From: Chitinophaga barathri
Lineage (GTDB): Bacteria; Bacteroidota; Bacteroidia; Chitinophagales; Chitinophagaceae
Assembly: GCF_003807585.1 (NCBI RefSeq)
Contig: NZ_RMBX01000003.1
Location: 62,001 to 126,000 of the forward strand
Direction of reading: 5' to 3'
DNA: 64,000 nt
A program made the position numbers and the translations under genes. The notes beneath the pieces are model-generated. The model was not told the origin of the DNA. It saw nothing but the letters and a program-made list of their open reading frames with translations, and did not search any database. Positions 24,858-33,294 of the stretch are shown here, piece after piece; position 1 is the first letter of the stretch; each line of letters begins with the position of its first letter.

Positions 24858-26933
24858 ATGAAAAAACACGTCTACCTGCTTTTACTGGTATTCAGCCAGG
24901 TACTGCAAGCACAAACCCCGGTGGATCTTAGCGGCTTCAAAAAAAATGGCGCAACGGTCACCGTCAGTAAACAGCTCATTACCATCCACTGGCCCGCCGG
25001 TGCCGCCGGTACGGGCAAAATGGTCCTCAACCTGGACGGCGCCCAACCGTTGTTCAACAGTATTCAGCTCAGCCGCACCAACGCATCCGCGGAAGTTGCG
25101 GCGAACCTGGACCCGGTATTTATCCTGAGGACCGGCAAAAGAACATTAAGCCCTTCCAGCGGCGGATGGGACGTGTTTTTTGACAGGGTGCCCACCCGGC
25201 CATACACCACGGAACTGGTGGAATTCAGCAAACGAAAAGCCGGTGTATCCAGCGAAGGCACGCATACCATCATCAGGGTCGGTGAAATGAAAACGCCACT
25301 GTTCACCGGCCACCTTGAAATCACGCTGTACAACGGCAGCCCTTTATTTAACATCGCCGCCGTCCTTTCAACGCAGAAAGACTCTACCGCCATATTGTAC
25401 GACGCCGGCCTCATCAGCCGGAAAGACAACTGGAAAAACATCGCCTGGTCCGACGTGAAAAATGAAATGCAGCACGTAAAGCCCGCCCCGGACATGGCCG
25501 CGAACGATCTTGAAGTAAAGTACAGGACGATCATCGGGGAGAACGAAACCGGCAGCCTGGCTGTGTTTCCCGCTCCGCACCAGTATTTTTACCCGCTGGA
25601 TGAAGCGTTTAATTTAAAGTTCACCTGGTACGGCAATAACTACCTGAACCTGGTGCCCGGTTTTGCAATCGGCATCCGGCAGGACCCTATCGGCGACAAA
25701 CGGTATGTACCCTGGTTCAACGCCCCGCCCGGCACCGCGCAGCGCCTGAATTTTTTCTGCCTGCTGAGCGCGGATAAAGCTGCGGGCGCTTTGGCGGAAG
25801 TAAAGAAATTTACACACAACGACAGTTATGCTCCCCTGCCGGGATATAAAACCATGGCCAGTCATTTCCACAATGAATTTATTTCCTCGGTGGTGCTCAG
25901 CGGCAAACCGGTGCCGGAAAAACCGGAGTTTGTGGACGTGCTCAAAAAAGCAGGGCTGGACATTGTAAAGCTGGCGGAATTCCACGGCCCCGGCCACCCC
26001 AAAGGTCCCGACTCGCCGAGGCTGAAAGAGCTGCATGCATTGTTCGATCAAACCCGGCGCCTGTCCGATACCAGTTTCCTGCTGCTTCCCGGGGAAGAAG
26101 CCAATAACTTTTATGGCGGGCATTGGCTCGCGTTTTTTCCCAAACCGGTGTACTGGGTCATGTCCAGGAAGCCTGATGAACCCTTTGTGACAGAAACGGC
26201 TGAGTATGGCAAGGTGTATCACGTAGGCGATAAACAGGAAATGCTGAAACTGCTGGAGCTGGAAAACGGCCTTGCCTGGGTGGCGCATGCCAGAACGAAG
26301 GCTTCCACCGGCTTCCCGGACAAATACCGCAACGAAACGTTCTTTACCTCGGACACCTATTTGGGTGCAGCCTGGAAAGCCATACCGGCGGACCTTTCAT
26401 GGCAGACCCTGAGCAAAAGGGTTTTAAACTTAATGGATGACATGGCCAATTGGGGATTAAAAAAACATGTCATTGCCGAAGCCGATATTTTTACGATCAC
26501 CCATCAAAACGAAATGTACGCTCACCTGAATGTGAACTATCTGCAGCTGGACAAACTGCCCGATTACAACGAGGGCTGGCAGCCTGTTTTGGACGCTGTC
26601 AGGAAAGGAAAGTTCTTCGTATCCACAGGAGAAGTACTGATCCCCTCGTTTGACGTCAATGGGAAAAAAGCCGGGGAAACGCTGGCAGTACCGGCGTCCG
26701 GGAAAACAACCGTTACCATGCAGCTGAACTGGACCTTCCCGCTCAGCTTTGCGGAGATCGTCTCCGGAGATGGCGATAAGGTATACCGCCACCGGATCAA
26801 CCTGGTGCAGACAAAAGCCTTCGGGGCACAAACGTTCCGCTGGCCTGTGAACCTGGCCGGCAGAAAATGGGTACGGGTGGAAGTGTGGGATATTGCCGCC
26901 AATGGGGCGTTTACGCAGATGGTGTGGCTGTAG
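24858..26933 (+). CDS. Secreted protein with PHP-like (CehA/McbA) domain
   Basis: 691 residues with a Sec signal peptide (1-18, ending VLQAQ). The N-terminal half (about 30-320) is strand-rich and has no recognised motif. The C-terminal half resembles a metal-dependent PHP/CehA-type phosphoesterase: KLAEFHGPGHP at about 373, then LLPGEEAN and GGHWLAFFP, then GLAWVAHARTK. The first of these lacks the usual DHN and so could be altered. A secreted location argues for action on an extracellular or periplasmic phosphoester; function is inferred only. The gene is flanked by a terminator at 26953. Confidence 0.6.
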   Translation: MKKHVYLLLLVFSQVLQAQTPVDLSGFKKNGATVTVSKQLITIHWPAGAAGTGKMVLNLDGAQPLFNSIQLSRTNASAEVAANLDPVFILRTGKRTLSPSSGGWDVFFDRVPTRPYTTELVEFSKRKAGVSSEGTHTIIRVGEMKTPLFTGHLEITLYNGSPLFNIAAVLSTQKDSTAILYDAGLISRKDNWKNIAWSDVKNEMQHVKPAPDMAANDLEVKYRTIIGENETGSLAVFPAPHQYFYPLDEAFNLKFTWYGNNYLNLVPGFAIGIRQDPIGDKRYVPWFNAPPGTAQRLNFFCLLSADKAAGALAEVKKFTHNDSYAPLPGYKTMASHFHNEFISSVVLSGKPVPEKPEFVDVLKKAGLDIVKLAEFHGPGHPKGPDSPRLKELHALFDQTRRLSDTSFLLLPGEEANNFYGGHWLAFFPKPVYWVMSRKPDEPFVTETAEYGKVYHVGDKQEMLKLLELENGLAWVAHARTKASTGFPDKYRNETFFTSDTYLGAAWKAIPADLSWQTLSKRVLNLMDDMANWGLKKHVIAEADIFTITHQNEMYAHLNVNYLQLDKLPDYNEGWQPVLDAVRKGKFFVSTGEVLIPSFDVNGKKAGETLAVPASGKTTVTMQLNWTFPLSFAEIVSGDGDKVYRHRINLVQTKAFGAQTFRWPVNLAGRKWVRVEVWDIAANGAFTQMVWL

Positions 26934-26952
26934 CAGCAATTTTTTTGCATAA

Positions 26953-26986
26953 GAAAGGCCGTCCCGGTAAATGGGACGGCCTTTTG
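26953..26986. terminator. Terminator between convergent genes
   Basis: AAAGGCCGTCCC, ggtaaat, GGGACGGCCTTTT: perfect 11-bp stem with T tract. Confidence 0.9.
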
Positions 26987-26999
26987 TATGTTGCTGTAT

Positions 27000-27428
27000 T
27001 TATTTCTCCACGAACTCTTTGAGGTTCTTGCCCAGTATCTCCGTCCAGCCGCCGGTGAAGCTTTCGCGGGAGAAGTTCCGGTCACCCTGCGGGAATGTTT
27101 CCAGGCCTGCGTGCGTTAGTTTCACGCGGGTGCCGTTGCCTTCGGGGAACAATTCCCAGGTGAGCACCGATTCGCCGGGGTACTCCTGGTATTTCCAGGT
27201 GTGTACCAGCTTTTTGCCCGGCACTACTTCCGTGATCTTGCAGAGATGCAGGAAGTCTTTGCCGTCGTGCCCCTGGCCGGGGAAGGTGAATTCAAAACCC
27301 ACTTCCGGCCTGAAATCCGACATATCAAAATACCATTCCTTCATTTTTGCATGGTTCGTGATAGCATCCCATACTCTGTCTGGCGGCGCATTATACGTGC
27401 GTTCCATTACAAGCGGTTCATGTTTCAT
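27000..27428 (-). CDS. SRPBCC (AHSA1-like) domain protein
   Basis: 142 residues, one START-like domain: ERTYNAPPDRVWDAITNH, WYFDMSDFRPEVGFEFTF, then LVHTWKYQEYPGESVLTWEL and the closing helix GGWTEILGKNLKEFV. Proteins of this kind bind hydrophobic ligands or act as Hsp90-cochaperone-like modules, and those next to an ArsR gene often function in stress or drug responses. It lies 24 bp downstream of the ArsR gene and would be on the same transcript. Confidence 0.92.
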   Translation of the reverse strand: MKHEPLVMERTYNAPPDRVWDAITNHAKMKEWYFDMSDFRPEVGFEFTFPGQGHDGKDFLHLCKITEVVPGKKLVHTWKYQEYPGESVLTWELFPEGNGTRVKLTHAGLETFPQGDRNFSRESFTGGWTEILGKNLKEFVEK

Positions 27429-27452
27429 ATGAGCAAGTTTTAATTAAGCGGA

Positions 27453-27800
27453 TCACTTTTTCTTTTTACGCGGAGCCTGCTCTTCCTTTTCGAGGAAAGC
27501 GCCCAGCGCATCCAGTTTTTTGTTCCAGAAGGCGCGGTACTGGTCCGTCCATTCGGATACCTGTTTCAGCGTTTTCAGCTCCGCATGGCAGAAGCGTTCC
27601 CTCCCCTGCTGCCTGATCACGACCAGCCCGCATTCCGTGAGTATACGGATGTGTTTGGATACGGCCGGGCGGCTGATGTCAAAGTTCTCAGCCACGGCAT
27701 TAAGATTCATCGGCTGTGCTGCCAGCAGGTGAATGATCTCCCGCCTCGTGGGGTCCGCGATGGCCTGGAATACGTCCCTTCTCATGATAACATGGGTCAT
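27453..27800 (-). CDS. ArsR family transcriptional repressor
   Basis: 115 residues. The winged helix is visible: VFQAIADPTRREIIHLLA, then NAVAENFDISRPAVSKHIRIL as the recognition helix, then GRERFCHAEL as wing. There are no cysteine pairs typical of ArsR/SmtB metal sites, so the signal is probably not arsenite or zinc. It heads a two-gene operon with the SRPBCC protein. Start ATG 27800; an ATG 15 bp later (27785) is equally good. Its own promoter is framed by two operator palindromes (27804-27845). Confidence 0.92.
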   Translation of the reverse strand: MTHVIMRRDVFQAIADPTRREIIHLLAAQPMNLNAVAENFDISRPAVSKHIRILTECGLVVIRQQGRERFCHAELKTLKQVSEWTDQYRAFWNKKLDALGAFLEKEEQAPRKKKK

Positions 27801-27803
27801 TAA

Positions 27804-27845
27804 GTAACCCTTCGGTTACAAATGTAATAGAAACCTTTCGGTTAC
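27804..27845 (-). promoter_or_regulatory. Autoregulatory operators and promoter of the ArsR gene
   Basis: Two similar inverted repeats, GTAACC CTTC GGTTAC (27804-27819) and GAAACC TTTC GGTTAC (27830-27845), centred 26 bp apart. A minus-strand TACATTTG (-7 box) lies between them at 27819-27826, so a bound repressor would cover the promoter and start point. Confidence 0.75.
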
Positions 27846-27857
27846 ACAAATATATTT

Positions 27858-30116
27858 CTACTGTTCTTCCATGGCCAGGAACCTACCTGTCAGTGAATGA
27901 TCCGCCTTCAGCAGTTCCGCCGGCGTGCCCTGGAAAATGACCTGCCCGCCTTTATGCCCCGCTTCCGGCCCCATATCTATCACCCAGTCCGCATTCCGCA
28001 CCACATCCAGGTTGTGTTCTATCACGATCACCGTATTGCCGGTGTCTACCAGTCGGTTGATCATTTTCAGCAGGTGTTCTATATCCGACATATGCAGGCC
28101 GGTGGTAGGCTCGTCCATCACATATACGCTGCCTTTTTTGTGCAGTTCCCCCGCCAGCTTCAGGCGCTGGCATTCACCGCCGGAAAGCGTGCTGAGCGGC
28201 TGCCCCAGCGTGAGATATTCCAGGCCCACATCATGCAGCGCCTGCAAAGTGTTCCGCAGTTCTTTTTTGGTAAAGAACGACAGTGCTTCGGCAATGGTCA
28301 TCATGAGCACATTGCTGATGGTTTTGCCATTGTAGGTGTATTGCAGCACGTCGTCATGAAAGCGCCTGCCTTCGCATTTTTCACAGACGGTTTTGATGCC
28401 TTCCATAAAAGCGAGATCGGTGTAGATGACGCCCTGCCCGTTACAGTTCTCGCAGGCCCCTTCGGAGTTGAAACTGAATAGCGATGCGCTTACATTGTTT
28501 GCGGCGCTGAACAGTTTCCGGATGGCATCCATCATACCGGAATAAGTGGCGGGGTTCGAACGGGAATTGGCGCCTACGGCGCTCTGGTCTATCATCACCA
28601 CATCGGGATATTGCCTGGGAAGCAGTTTATTGATCAGTGTGCTTTTGCCGGAGCCCGCCACGCCTGTTACCGCCGTGAGCACACCGGTGGGGATATTCAC
28701 CGTAAGGTTTTTCACATTATGCAGCGAAGCCGGCCCGATGGTGATATGCCCTGACGGTTTCCTGAATGCCGTTTTCACGGGCAGCTGGTATTTCATAAAC
28801 CGGCCGGTAAGTGTGGGAGCCTGCAACAGTCCCTCAAAATCGCCTTCGTACATGATCGTGCCGCCATGCGCGCCCGCTTTGGGGCCTACGTCCACGATAT
28901 GGTCCGCGATGCGGATCACCGAGGGATCATGCTCTACTACTATCACGGTATTGCCTTTGTCGCGCAGCAGGCGCAGCAGGTTGTTCAGCCGGTGCACGTC
29001 CCGCGGGTGCAGGCCGATGCTGGGCTCGTCGAAGATATACATCATGTCCACCAGGCTGCTGCTGAGATGGCGGACCATTTTCACACGCTGGCTTTCCCCG
29101 CCGGATAAGGTGGCCGTTTCCCGGTCCAGGCTTACGTAATCCAGCCCGATGTCTATCAGGTGCTGCAGGCGCTCCAGCAGGCCGGCCGCCACGGGCATAC
29201 CCACCGGGTCGTCTATCGTGCGCAGCAGCTCCGCCAGCTCATCTACCTGCATGGAAGCCATTTCGGCAATGTTGTAATCCAGTACTTTCGAGGAAAGCGA
29301 GGCCTGGTTCAGCCTTGCGCCTTTACAGGCGGGGCATATCACGTCTGTAATAAAAGGCTGTACACGTTTGGCGGTTATATCCGCCATAGTGCCTTCTTTT
29401 TTGATGTAGAGCCGGTCGAACTTCACGGCCAGCCCTTCATAACTCATATTCAGCGGCCCCGAGGCTGTATCCAGTTCCATTTTTTCAGGAAGCGCGTACA
29501 CCAGCCTGTCCCATTCTTCGGGGCTGTAGTCTTCCAGCTTTTTGTCCACGTCAAAAAATCCCGAGAAGGCATAACTTTTCCAGTACCAGGTGCCTACGGC
29601 AAATACGGGAAACAGGATGGCGCCTTCGTTCAGCGATTTCGAGCGGTCCAGGAACTTGTCGAGATCGAGCCCGAGTTTGCGGCCTACGCCCTGGCATTCG
29701 GGGCACATGCCGGTGGGATCGTTGAAGGAAAAGACGTTGGAAGCGGTGCCTATTCTGGGCTCTCCGTAGCGGGAGAACAGCAGGCGGAGCAGCGGGCTGA
29801 TGTCTGTAATAGTACCCAGTGTGGAGCGGGAATTGCCGCCGATCCGTTTCTGATCCACCACAATGGCGGTGGACAGGCCGGTAATGGCGTCCGCGTCCGG
29901 CTGGCCGTAATGGGGCAGGAAGTTGCGGATAAAAGCAGTAAAGGTTTCGTGAAGTTGCCGTTTGGCTTCGGTGGCGATGGTTTCGAAAACGATGGAAGAT
30001 TTCCCGGAGCCGGATACGCCGGTGAAAATAGTGATCTTCCGCTTGGGAATGCGCAGGGAAACATTCTTAAGGTTGTTTTCCCTGGCACCCTCAATGGTGA
30101 TAAATTCTAAAGGCAT
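27858..30116 (-). CDS. UvrA-like ABC-ATPase (short UvrA paralogue)
   Basis: 752 residues, shorter than housekeeping UvrA (about 940). Two ATPase cores are present: Walker A GVSGSGKSS (about 33-41) with LSGGESQRV, and GVAGSGKST with LSGGECQRLKLAG. Zinc-binding cysteine clusters are present (CPECQGVGRK, CPACKGARLN, CENCNGQGV, CEKCEGRRF). The UvrB-interaction part appears reduced. Such UvrA2-type proteins bind DNA or nucleic acid structures and are often linked to resistance to DNA-binding drugs. It lies near the 77-residue hypothetical gene upstream but with a 60-bp gap. Confidence 0.88.
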   Translation of the reverse strand: MPLEFITIEGARENNLKNVSLRIPKRKITIFTGVSGSGKSSIVFETIATEAKRQLHETFTAFIRNFLPHYGQPDADAITGLSTAIVVDQKRIGGNSRSTLGTITDISPLLRLLFSRYGEPRIGTASNVFSFNDPTGMCPECQGVGRKLGLDLDKFLDRSKSLNEGAILFPVFAVGTWYWKSYAFSGFFDVDKKLEDYSPEEWDRLVYALPEKMELDTASGPLNMSYEGLAVKFDRLYIKKEGTMADITAKRVQPFITDVICPACKGARLNQASLSSKVLDYNIAEMASMQVDELAELLRTIDDPVGMPVAAGLLERLQHLIDIGLDYVSLDRETATLSGGESQRVKMVRHLSSSLVDMMYIFDEPSIGLHPRDVHRLNNLLRLLRDKGNTVIVVEHDPSVIRIADHIVDVGPKAGAHGGTIMYEGDFEGLLQAPTLTGRFMKYQLPVKTAFRKPSGHITIGPASLHNVKNLTVNIPTGVLTAVTGVAGSGKSTLINKLLPRQYPDVVMIDQSAVGANSRSNPATYSGMMDAIRKLFSAANNVSASLFSFNSEGACENCNGQGVIYTDLAFMEGIKTVCEKCEGRRFHDDVLQYTYNGKTISNVLMMTIAEALSFFTKKELRNTLQALHDVGLEYLTLGQPLSTLSGGECQRLKLAGELHKKGSVYVMDEPTTGLHMSDIEHLLKMINRLVDTGNTVIVIEHNLDVVRNADWVIDMGPEAGHKGGQVIFQGTPAELLKADHSLTGRFLAMEEQ

Positions 30117-30178
30117 ATGTGAGTGGATTATCCCGCAAAGATGCCCCCATTCCGGAAAGGCCGGTGGTGCGAAACGGA

Positions 30179-30412
30179 TTATTTTCCGTTCTCAACGGAG
30201 CCCATCACGGCCTGCTCAATGGCAATGCCGATTTCCTTTGTTTCGGGCGTTTCGTTGTCGGACCCTTCTTCGAACCAATGAGCGGCTCCTTCGTTATCTT
30301 CTCTCCGCAAAAGGTAGAGCGTTTTCCCCGGCAGTGTCACCACGTAAAGGTCTTCCTCCTCCCTGTACACGGGAACGTTCATATTGCTGTATGTGATCTG
30401 GAATGTGTTCAT
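30179..30412 (-). CDS. Small hypothetical protein
   Basis: 77 residues from ATG 30412; the longer form from 30457 overlaps the stop of the upstream beta-barrel gene. The pattern YSNMNVPVYREEEDLYVVTLPGK and then GAAHWFEEGSDNETPET with IGIAIEQAVM suggests two strands and a helix. Similar small proteins are common in Bacteroidota, with no known role. It lies 25 bp after the beta-barrel gene. Confidence 0.65.
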   Translation of the reverse strand: MNTFQITYSNMNVPVYREEEDLYVVTLPGKTLYLLRREDNEGAAHWFEEGSDNETPETKEIGIAIEQAVMGSVENGK

Positions 30413-30437
30413 AATAATCGTCCTGCAATTGTTGTGC

Positions 30438-31250
30438 CTAGATGCGGTAGCTGACACCCAATGTCAGGTAAATATTATACATCGGAAAGTCCATGCCTTT
30501 GAAATCATCCGGGAACACCGGCCTGAGCCCCCAGTTGAGCGCGCCGAGGATGCTGAGGTGTTTTCCCACGCGCCTTTCGGCACTGCCTTGCAGCCCTGCG
30601 TCAAAACGGCGGATTTCGTTGCCAAAGTCGAACGTGGCTTCGTCTATGATCACTTTTTCACCCAGCGGCCCGCCATTCCGGATGTACCCGTCGGACACAT
30701 TGCCATAGAAGTTTGAGCTGAACAGCCAGGCAGCATAACCACCGAGATTAAACCGCCATTTATTGTTCGGCGTGTACACTGCGCTTAACGGAAAGGTAAC
30801 ATAGGCATTGCGCACGGTTGTTTCATTTTTCCCGGAAAAGGTACCTTCAAACTCTCCTTTGTTCGCCCCATCATTCACCGTGATCATAGTGGGAAAATAG
30901 ATCACTTCGTCTTTTGTGTACATCCCCTTGTAATCCATTTTCACGGCCAGCGCGGCGCCCCATTTGGGGGTATGCCGGTAAGACAATTCATATCCCAGCA
31001 CCGGGCAGAATTCAGGCCGGTAGCTCTCTATTTTCCGGATAGTGTTCGGCAAGCCCACCGGCGCCGTGCCGCCGATGTTCAACCCCGCTATGATGCGGTG
31101 CTCCAGCTTATGCGTCTGCGCCTGCGAGGTAAACGCGGCTGAGAGGAAAAACAACGTGATGACATACCGGATGTGACAGGTATGCCGCATTCCCCTGAAA
31201 GAGGCGCCTGATAAATTCATGGATATATTCCTGGTGCTCATGTTCTTCAT
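30438..31250 (-). CDS. Outer-membrane beta-barrel protein
   Basis: Up to 270 residues. The signal peptide fits best from the internal ATG at 31190 (RYVITLFFLSAAFTSQAQ), giving 250 residues; ATG 31250 is 1 bp after the preceding stop and would suggest coupled translation. The mature part alternates hydrophobic and polar residues, with strands such as IIAGLNIGGTAPV and WRFNLGGYAAWLFSSNFYG. It ends IYLTLGVSYRI with a terminal aromatic-hydrophobic strand, as in porins. It follows the PCMD lipoprotein and may function with it. Confidence 0.82.
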   Translation of the reverse strand: MKNMSTRNISMNLSGASFRGMRHTCHIRYVITLFFLSAAFTSQAQTHKLEHRIIAGLNIGGTAPVGLPNTIRKIESYRPEFCPVLGYELSYRHTPKWGAALAVKMDYKGMYTKDEVIYFPTMITVNDGANKGEFEGTFSGKNETTVRNAYVTFPLSAVYTPNNKWRFNLGGYAAWLFSSNFYGNVSDGYIRNGGPLGEKVIIDEATFDFGNEIRRFDAGLQGSAERRVGKHLSILGALNWGLRPVFPDDFKGMDFPMYNIYLTLGVSYRI

Positions 31251-31251
31251 T

Positions 31252-32307
31252 TTACTGTGTGATTTCTAAACTGTCCAGCACCAGCCTGCTACCGATCGCG
31301 CCGCGGTACGTATCCCCGTCTTTGCTGGAAGATGCCACAATGGCCATCATCATATCCCCACGCGGGATCTTCCCCGGCAGGAAAGTGAACGGGATATCAA
31401 ATCGTGTGAAGTTGCCCCGTCCGGAACCATCGGGCAATTTGGCAGTGGCAATGATGCGGTCCGATGTATGGATGTTCGTCGCATCCAGCCTGGTGGTGCC
31501 GGAATACAATACCGCATAAATGGCGCAGGAGTCATGCATGCCGGGAATGATATTACCGGCTTTGTCCTGGTAACTGGCGCCAGGCGCATATTTGTACCAG
31601 CCGGTGAAGCTGCGGGGCCGCCCCTGGTAAGGCTGCCCGAACTGTGTAGCTTTCAGCGGCTCCAGGAATGCGCTCTGGGAATCGAAGTTGCCGAGGAACA
31701 GCGAGCCTGCGAACAATTTGATGCCCACGAGATTTGAAAGCGCCGTGCCGGGCATCGTAAGCAGCTCTGCCGCGTATGTGCCTTCGTATTTATCGGTAGT
31801 TGCGCGCAGCGGGTAACCTTCCGGGTTCTTCGGCACGCCGGACAAGGCTACGCCCGGGTTCCCGGAGGACCATACCAGGTTACCATCATTCTCTACCAGG
31901 TACTGGTATTTATCTTTATCATTGATCTCCCATTTCTCAAATGCCCATTTCCATTCACCGATCGCGACTACTTCCACCAGGTAAGTTTTTTTGTTCTCAC
32001 CGCTGGCGGACGTTACCGTGTATTCGGGCACGTTACCATTGTCAAAAAAGATGGAATCGCCCGAAGCCGGCGTCACGCTTGCACCCGCGGACAGTGTGAG
32101 CACGGGGGCTACGCCCTTGTCAAATGCATCGGGTTTGAGGTACAGCATTACTTTACGGTTCACCTGGTCTATGAACACATCGCTGGTGAGCTGGGATCTG
32201 TCTATGGTAAAAGTTTCGATGTCGGCTTCCGGGTTGAGCGGCGCATCTTTGATGCATCCATACAGGCAGCAGATGGCAATAGTGGAGAGCAGGATTTTTC
32301 TAAGCAT
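31252..32307 (-). CDS. PCMD domain-containing lipoprotein
   Basis: 351 residues. Lipobox CLYGC (Cys 18) then IKDAPLN. Residues 30-105 are an Ig-like region with IETFTIDRSQLT and PEYTVTSASGENKKTYLVEVV. Residues 115-350 show the putative carbohydrate metabolism (PCMD) domain, with WKWAFEKWEIN, the WSSGNPGVALSG turn and RPRSFTGWYKYAPG. The family is outer-membrane associated and linked to polysaccharide handling. It is the first gene of a pair with the beta-barrel protein, which overlaps its end closely. Confidence 0.88.
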   Translation of the reverse strand: MLRKILLSTIAICCLYGCIKDAPLNPEADIETFTIDRSQLTSDVFIDQVNRKVMLYLKPDAFDKGVAPVLTLSAGASVTPASGDSIFFDNGNVPEYTVTSASGENKKTYLVEVVAIGEWKWAFEKWEINDKDKYQYLVENDGNLVWSSGNPGVALSGVPKNPEGYPLRATTDKYEGTYAAELLTMPGTALSNLVGIKLFAGSLFLGNFDSQSAFLEPLKATQFGQPYQGRPRSFTGWYKYAPGASYQDKAGNIIPGMHDSCAIYAVLYSGTTRLDATNIHTSDRIIATAKLPDGSGRGNFTRFDIPFTFLPGKIPRGDMMMAIVASSSKDGDTYRGAIGSRLVLDSLEITQ

Positions 32308-32376
32308 GACGTGTCAGATTATCAGCGAGTTATATTCTTACAACAGGCTAAGGGCGGAAATGTTTTATATTAATAG

Positions 32377-32403
32377 AAAAGCCGCCAGCATCCTGACGGC
32401 TTT
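32377..32403 (-). terminator. Terminator of the YwbE-like gene
   Basis: AAAGCCG, cCAGcatcCTGa, CGGCTTT stem-loop; the T-rich side is on the minus strand (CTTTTCTATT). Confidence 0.6.
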
Positions 32404-32439
32404 CCGGTCACAGAACAATGAAAGAGAATTAATTTCCGT

Positions 32440-32634
32440 TTAACCGATAATTTCGGCTACCCTGCCCACCTGCCCGTCTTCCAGCCTCACTTTGATGCCG
32501 CGGGAATGATAGGCCGCGGAGGTGAGCAGATCCTTTACAATTCCATACGTCTTTTTGCCGCTACGCTGGTCCTTTTTCAGGATAATGCCCACTTCCAGGC
32601 CAGGGTAAATATCTTTACGGTATTGTCCGTCCAT
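32440..32634 (-). CDS. YwbE family protein
   Basis: 64 residues: YPGLEVGIILKKDQRSGKK, TYGIVKDLLTS, HSRGIKVRLEDGQVGRV. This is the short beta-barrel (KOW/SH3-like) protein family known as YwbE (DUF2196), conserved in many bacteria. No experimentally established role. It is followed on the same strand by a terminator. Confidence 0.92.
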   Translation of the reverse strand: MDGQYRKDIYPGLEVGIILKKDQRSGKKTYGIVKDLLTSAAYHSRGIKVRLEDGQVGRVAEIIG

Positions 32635-32676
32635 TTTGTTCCTTTTTTGCTGAAGGGCGCAATGTACGCAAAATCC

Positions 32677-33060
32677 TCAGCCCCAGCTTTCCCTGTAACC
32701 AAACAGGTAGCTGAACATCCTTACATTCACCGCACTTTCCGATGGCAGCAGTTCCGTGCTCACACGGAAAATCGCTTCTTCCAGCGAAGCCCCCGTGGCG
32801 CCTTTCGCGGCGCGGAGAATATAAAGGGAACGGCCGTGATGGTTATCTTCTCCGGGGCTGACGTAACAGGGGCAGCCCTCCACTTCTCCAAGATACACCT
32901 CGTCCCCTGGCGGAAACCTGTTGTTGTCCGGAACACACTGCGGGGTAAAACCTACCTCACTATTGCCGTGAATCTGAAATGTAAGGGGTCCATAACGTGC
33001 AGACAGTTGCCGGATCAAATCTATAGCGCGCTTTTCTGCTACGATTCGGGATTCTATCAT
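32677..33060 (-). CDS. DUF779 domain-containing protein
   Basis: 127 residues. The family blocks are visible as FPPGDEVYLGEVEGCPCYVSP and GASLEEAIFRVSTELL. Most DUF779 proteins have a paired-cysteine loop (SGGCCDGS-type) near residue 40; here that place reads IHGNSEVGFTPQC with one cysteine left, so the usual site is altered. In other genomes DUF779 genes neighbour aldehyde dehydrogenases and AraC regulators; here the AraC gene is divergent (33295) but no dehydrogenase is adjacent. Confidence 0.65.
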   Translation of the reverse strand: MIESRIVAEKRAIDLIRQLSARYGPLTFQIHGNSEVGFTPQCVPDNNRFPPGDEVYLGEVEGCPCYVSPGEDNHHGRSLYILRAAKGATGASLEEAIFRVSTELLPSESAVNVRMFSYLFGYRESWG

Positions 33061-33294
33061 ACATTTGATTTACCGGGCAGCAGCTATCACCCCACTGCCC
33101 GGATCGTTAACACTTAATTAATCCGAGCGCCTGGTTCCTCATAGGTTTATCACATCGTCGAACATCTTCTTATGCTAAATTCACCAGATTTATATTAACA
33201 ACTATAAACATTCGTACTTTTTTATAGCACAATTGTACCTGACTTCGTGCCAAAGACAATAGAAATACCTTAATTTGTAATATGTAATCCACTT

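Noticed and set aside
30412..30457. Longer start of the 77-residue gene
   Set aside because: It would overlap the stop of the upstream beta-barrel gene and adds no conserved sequence.
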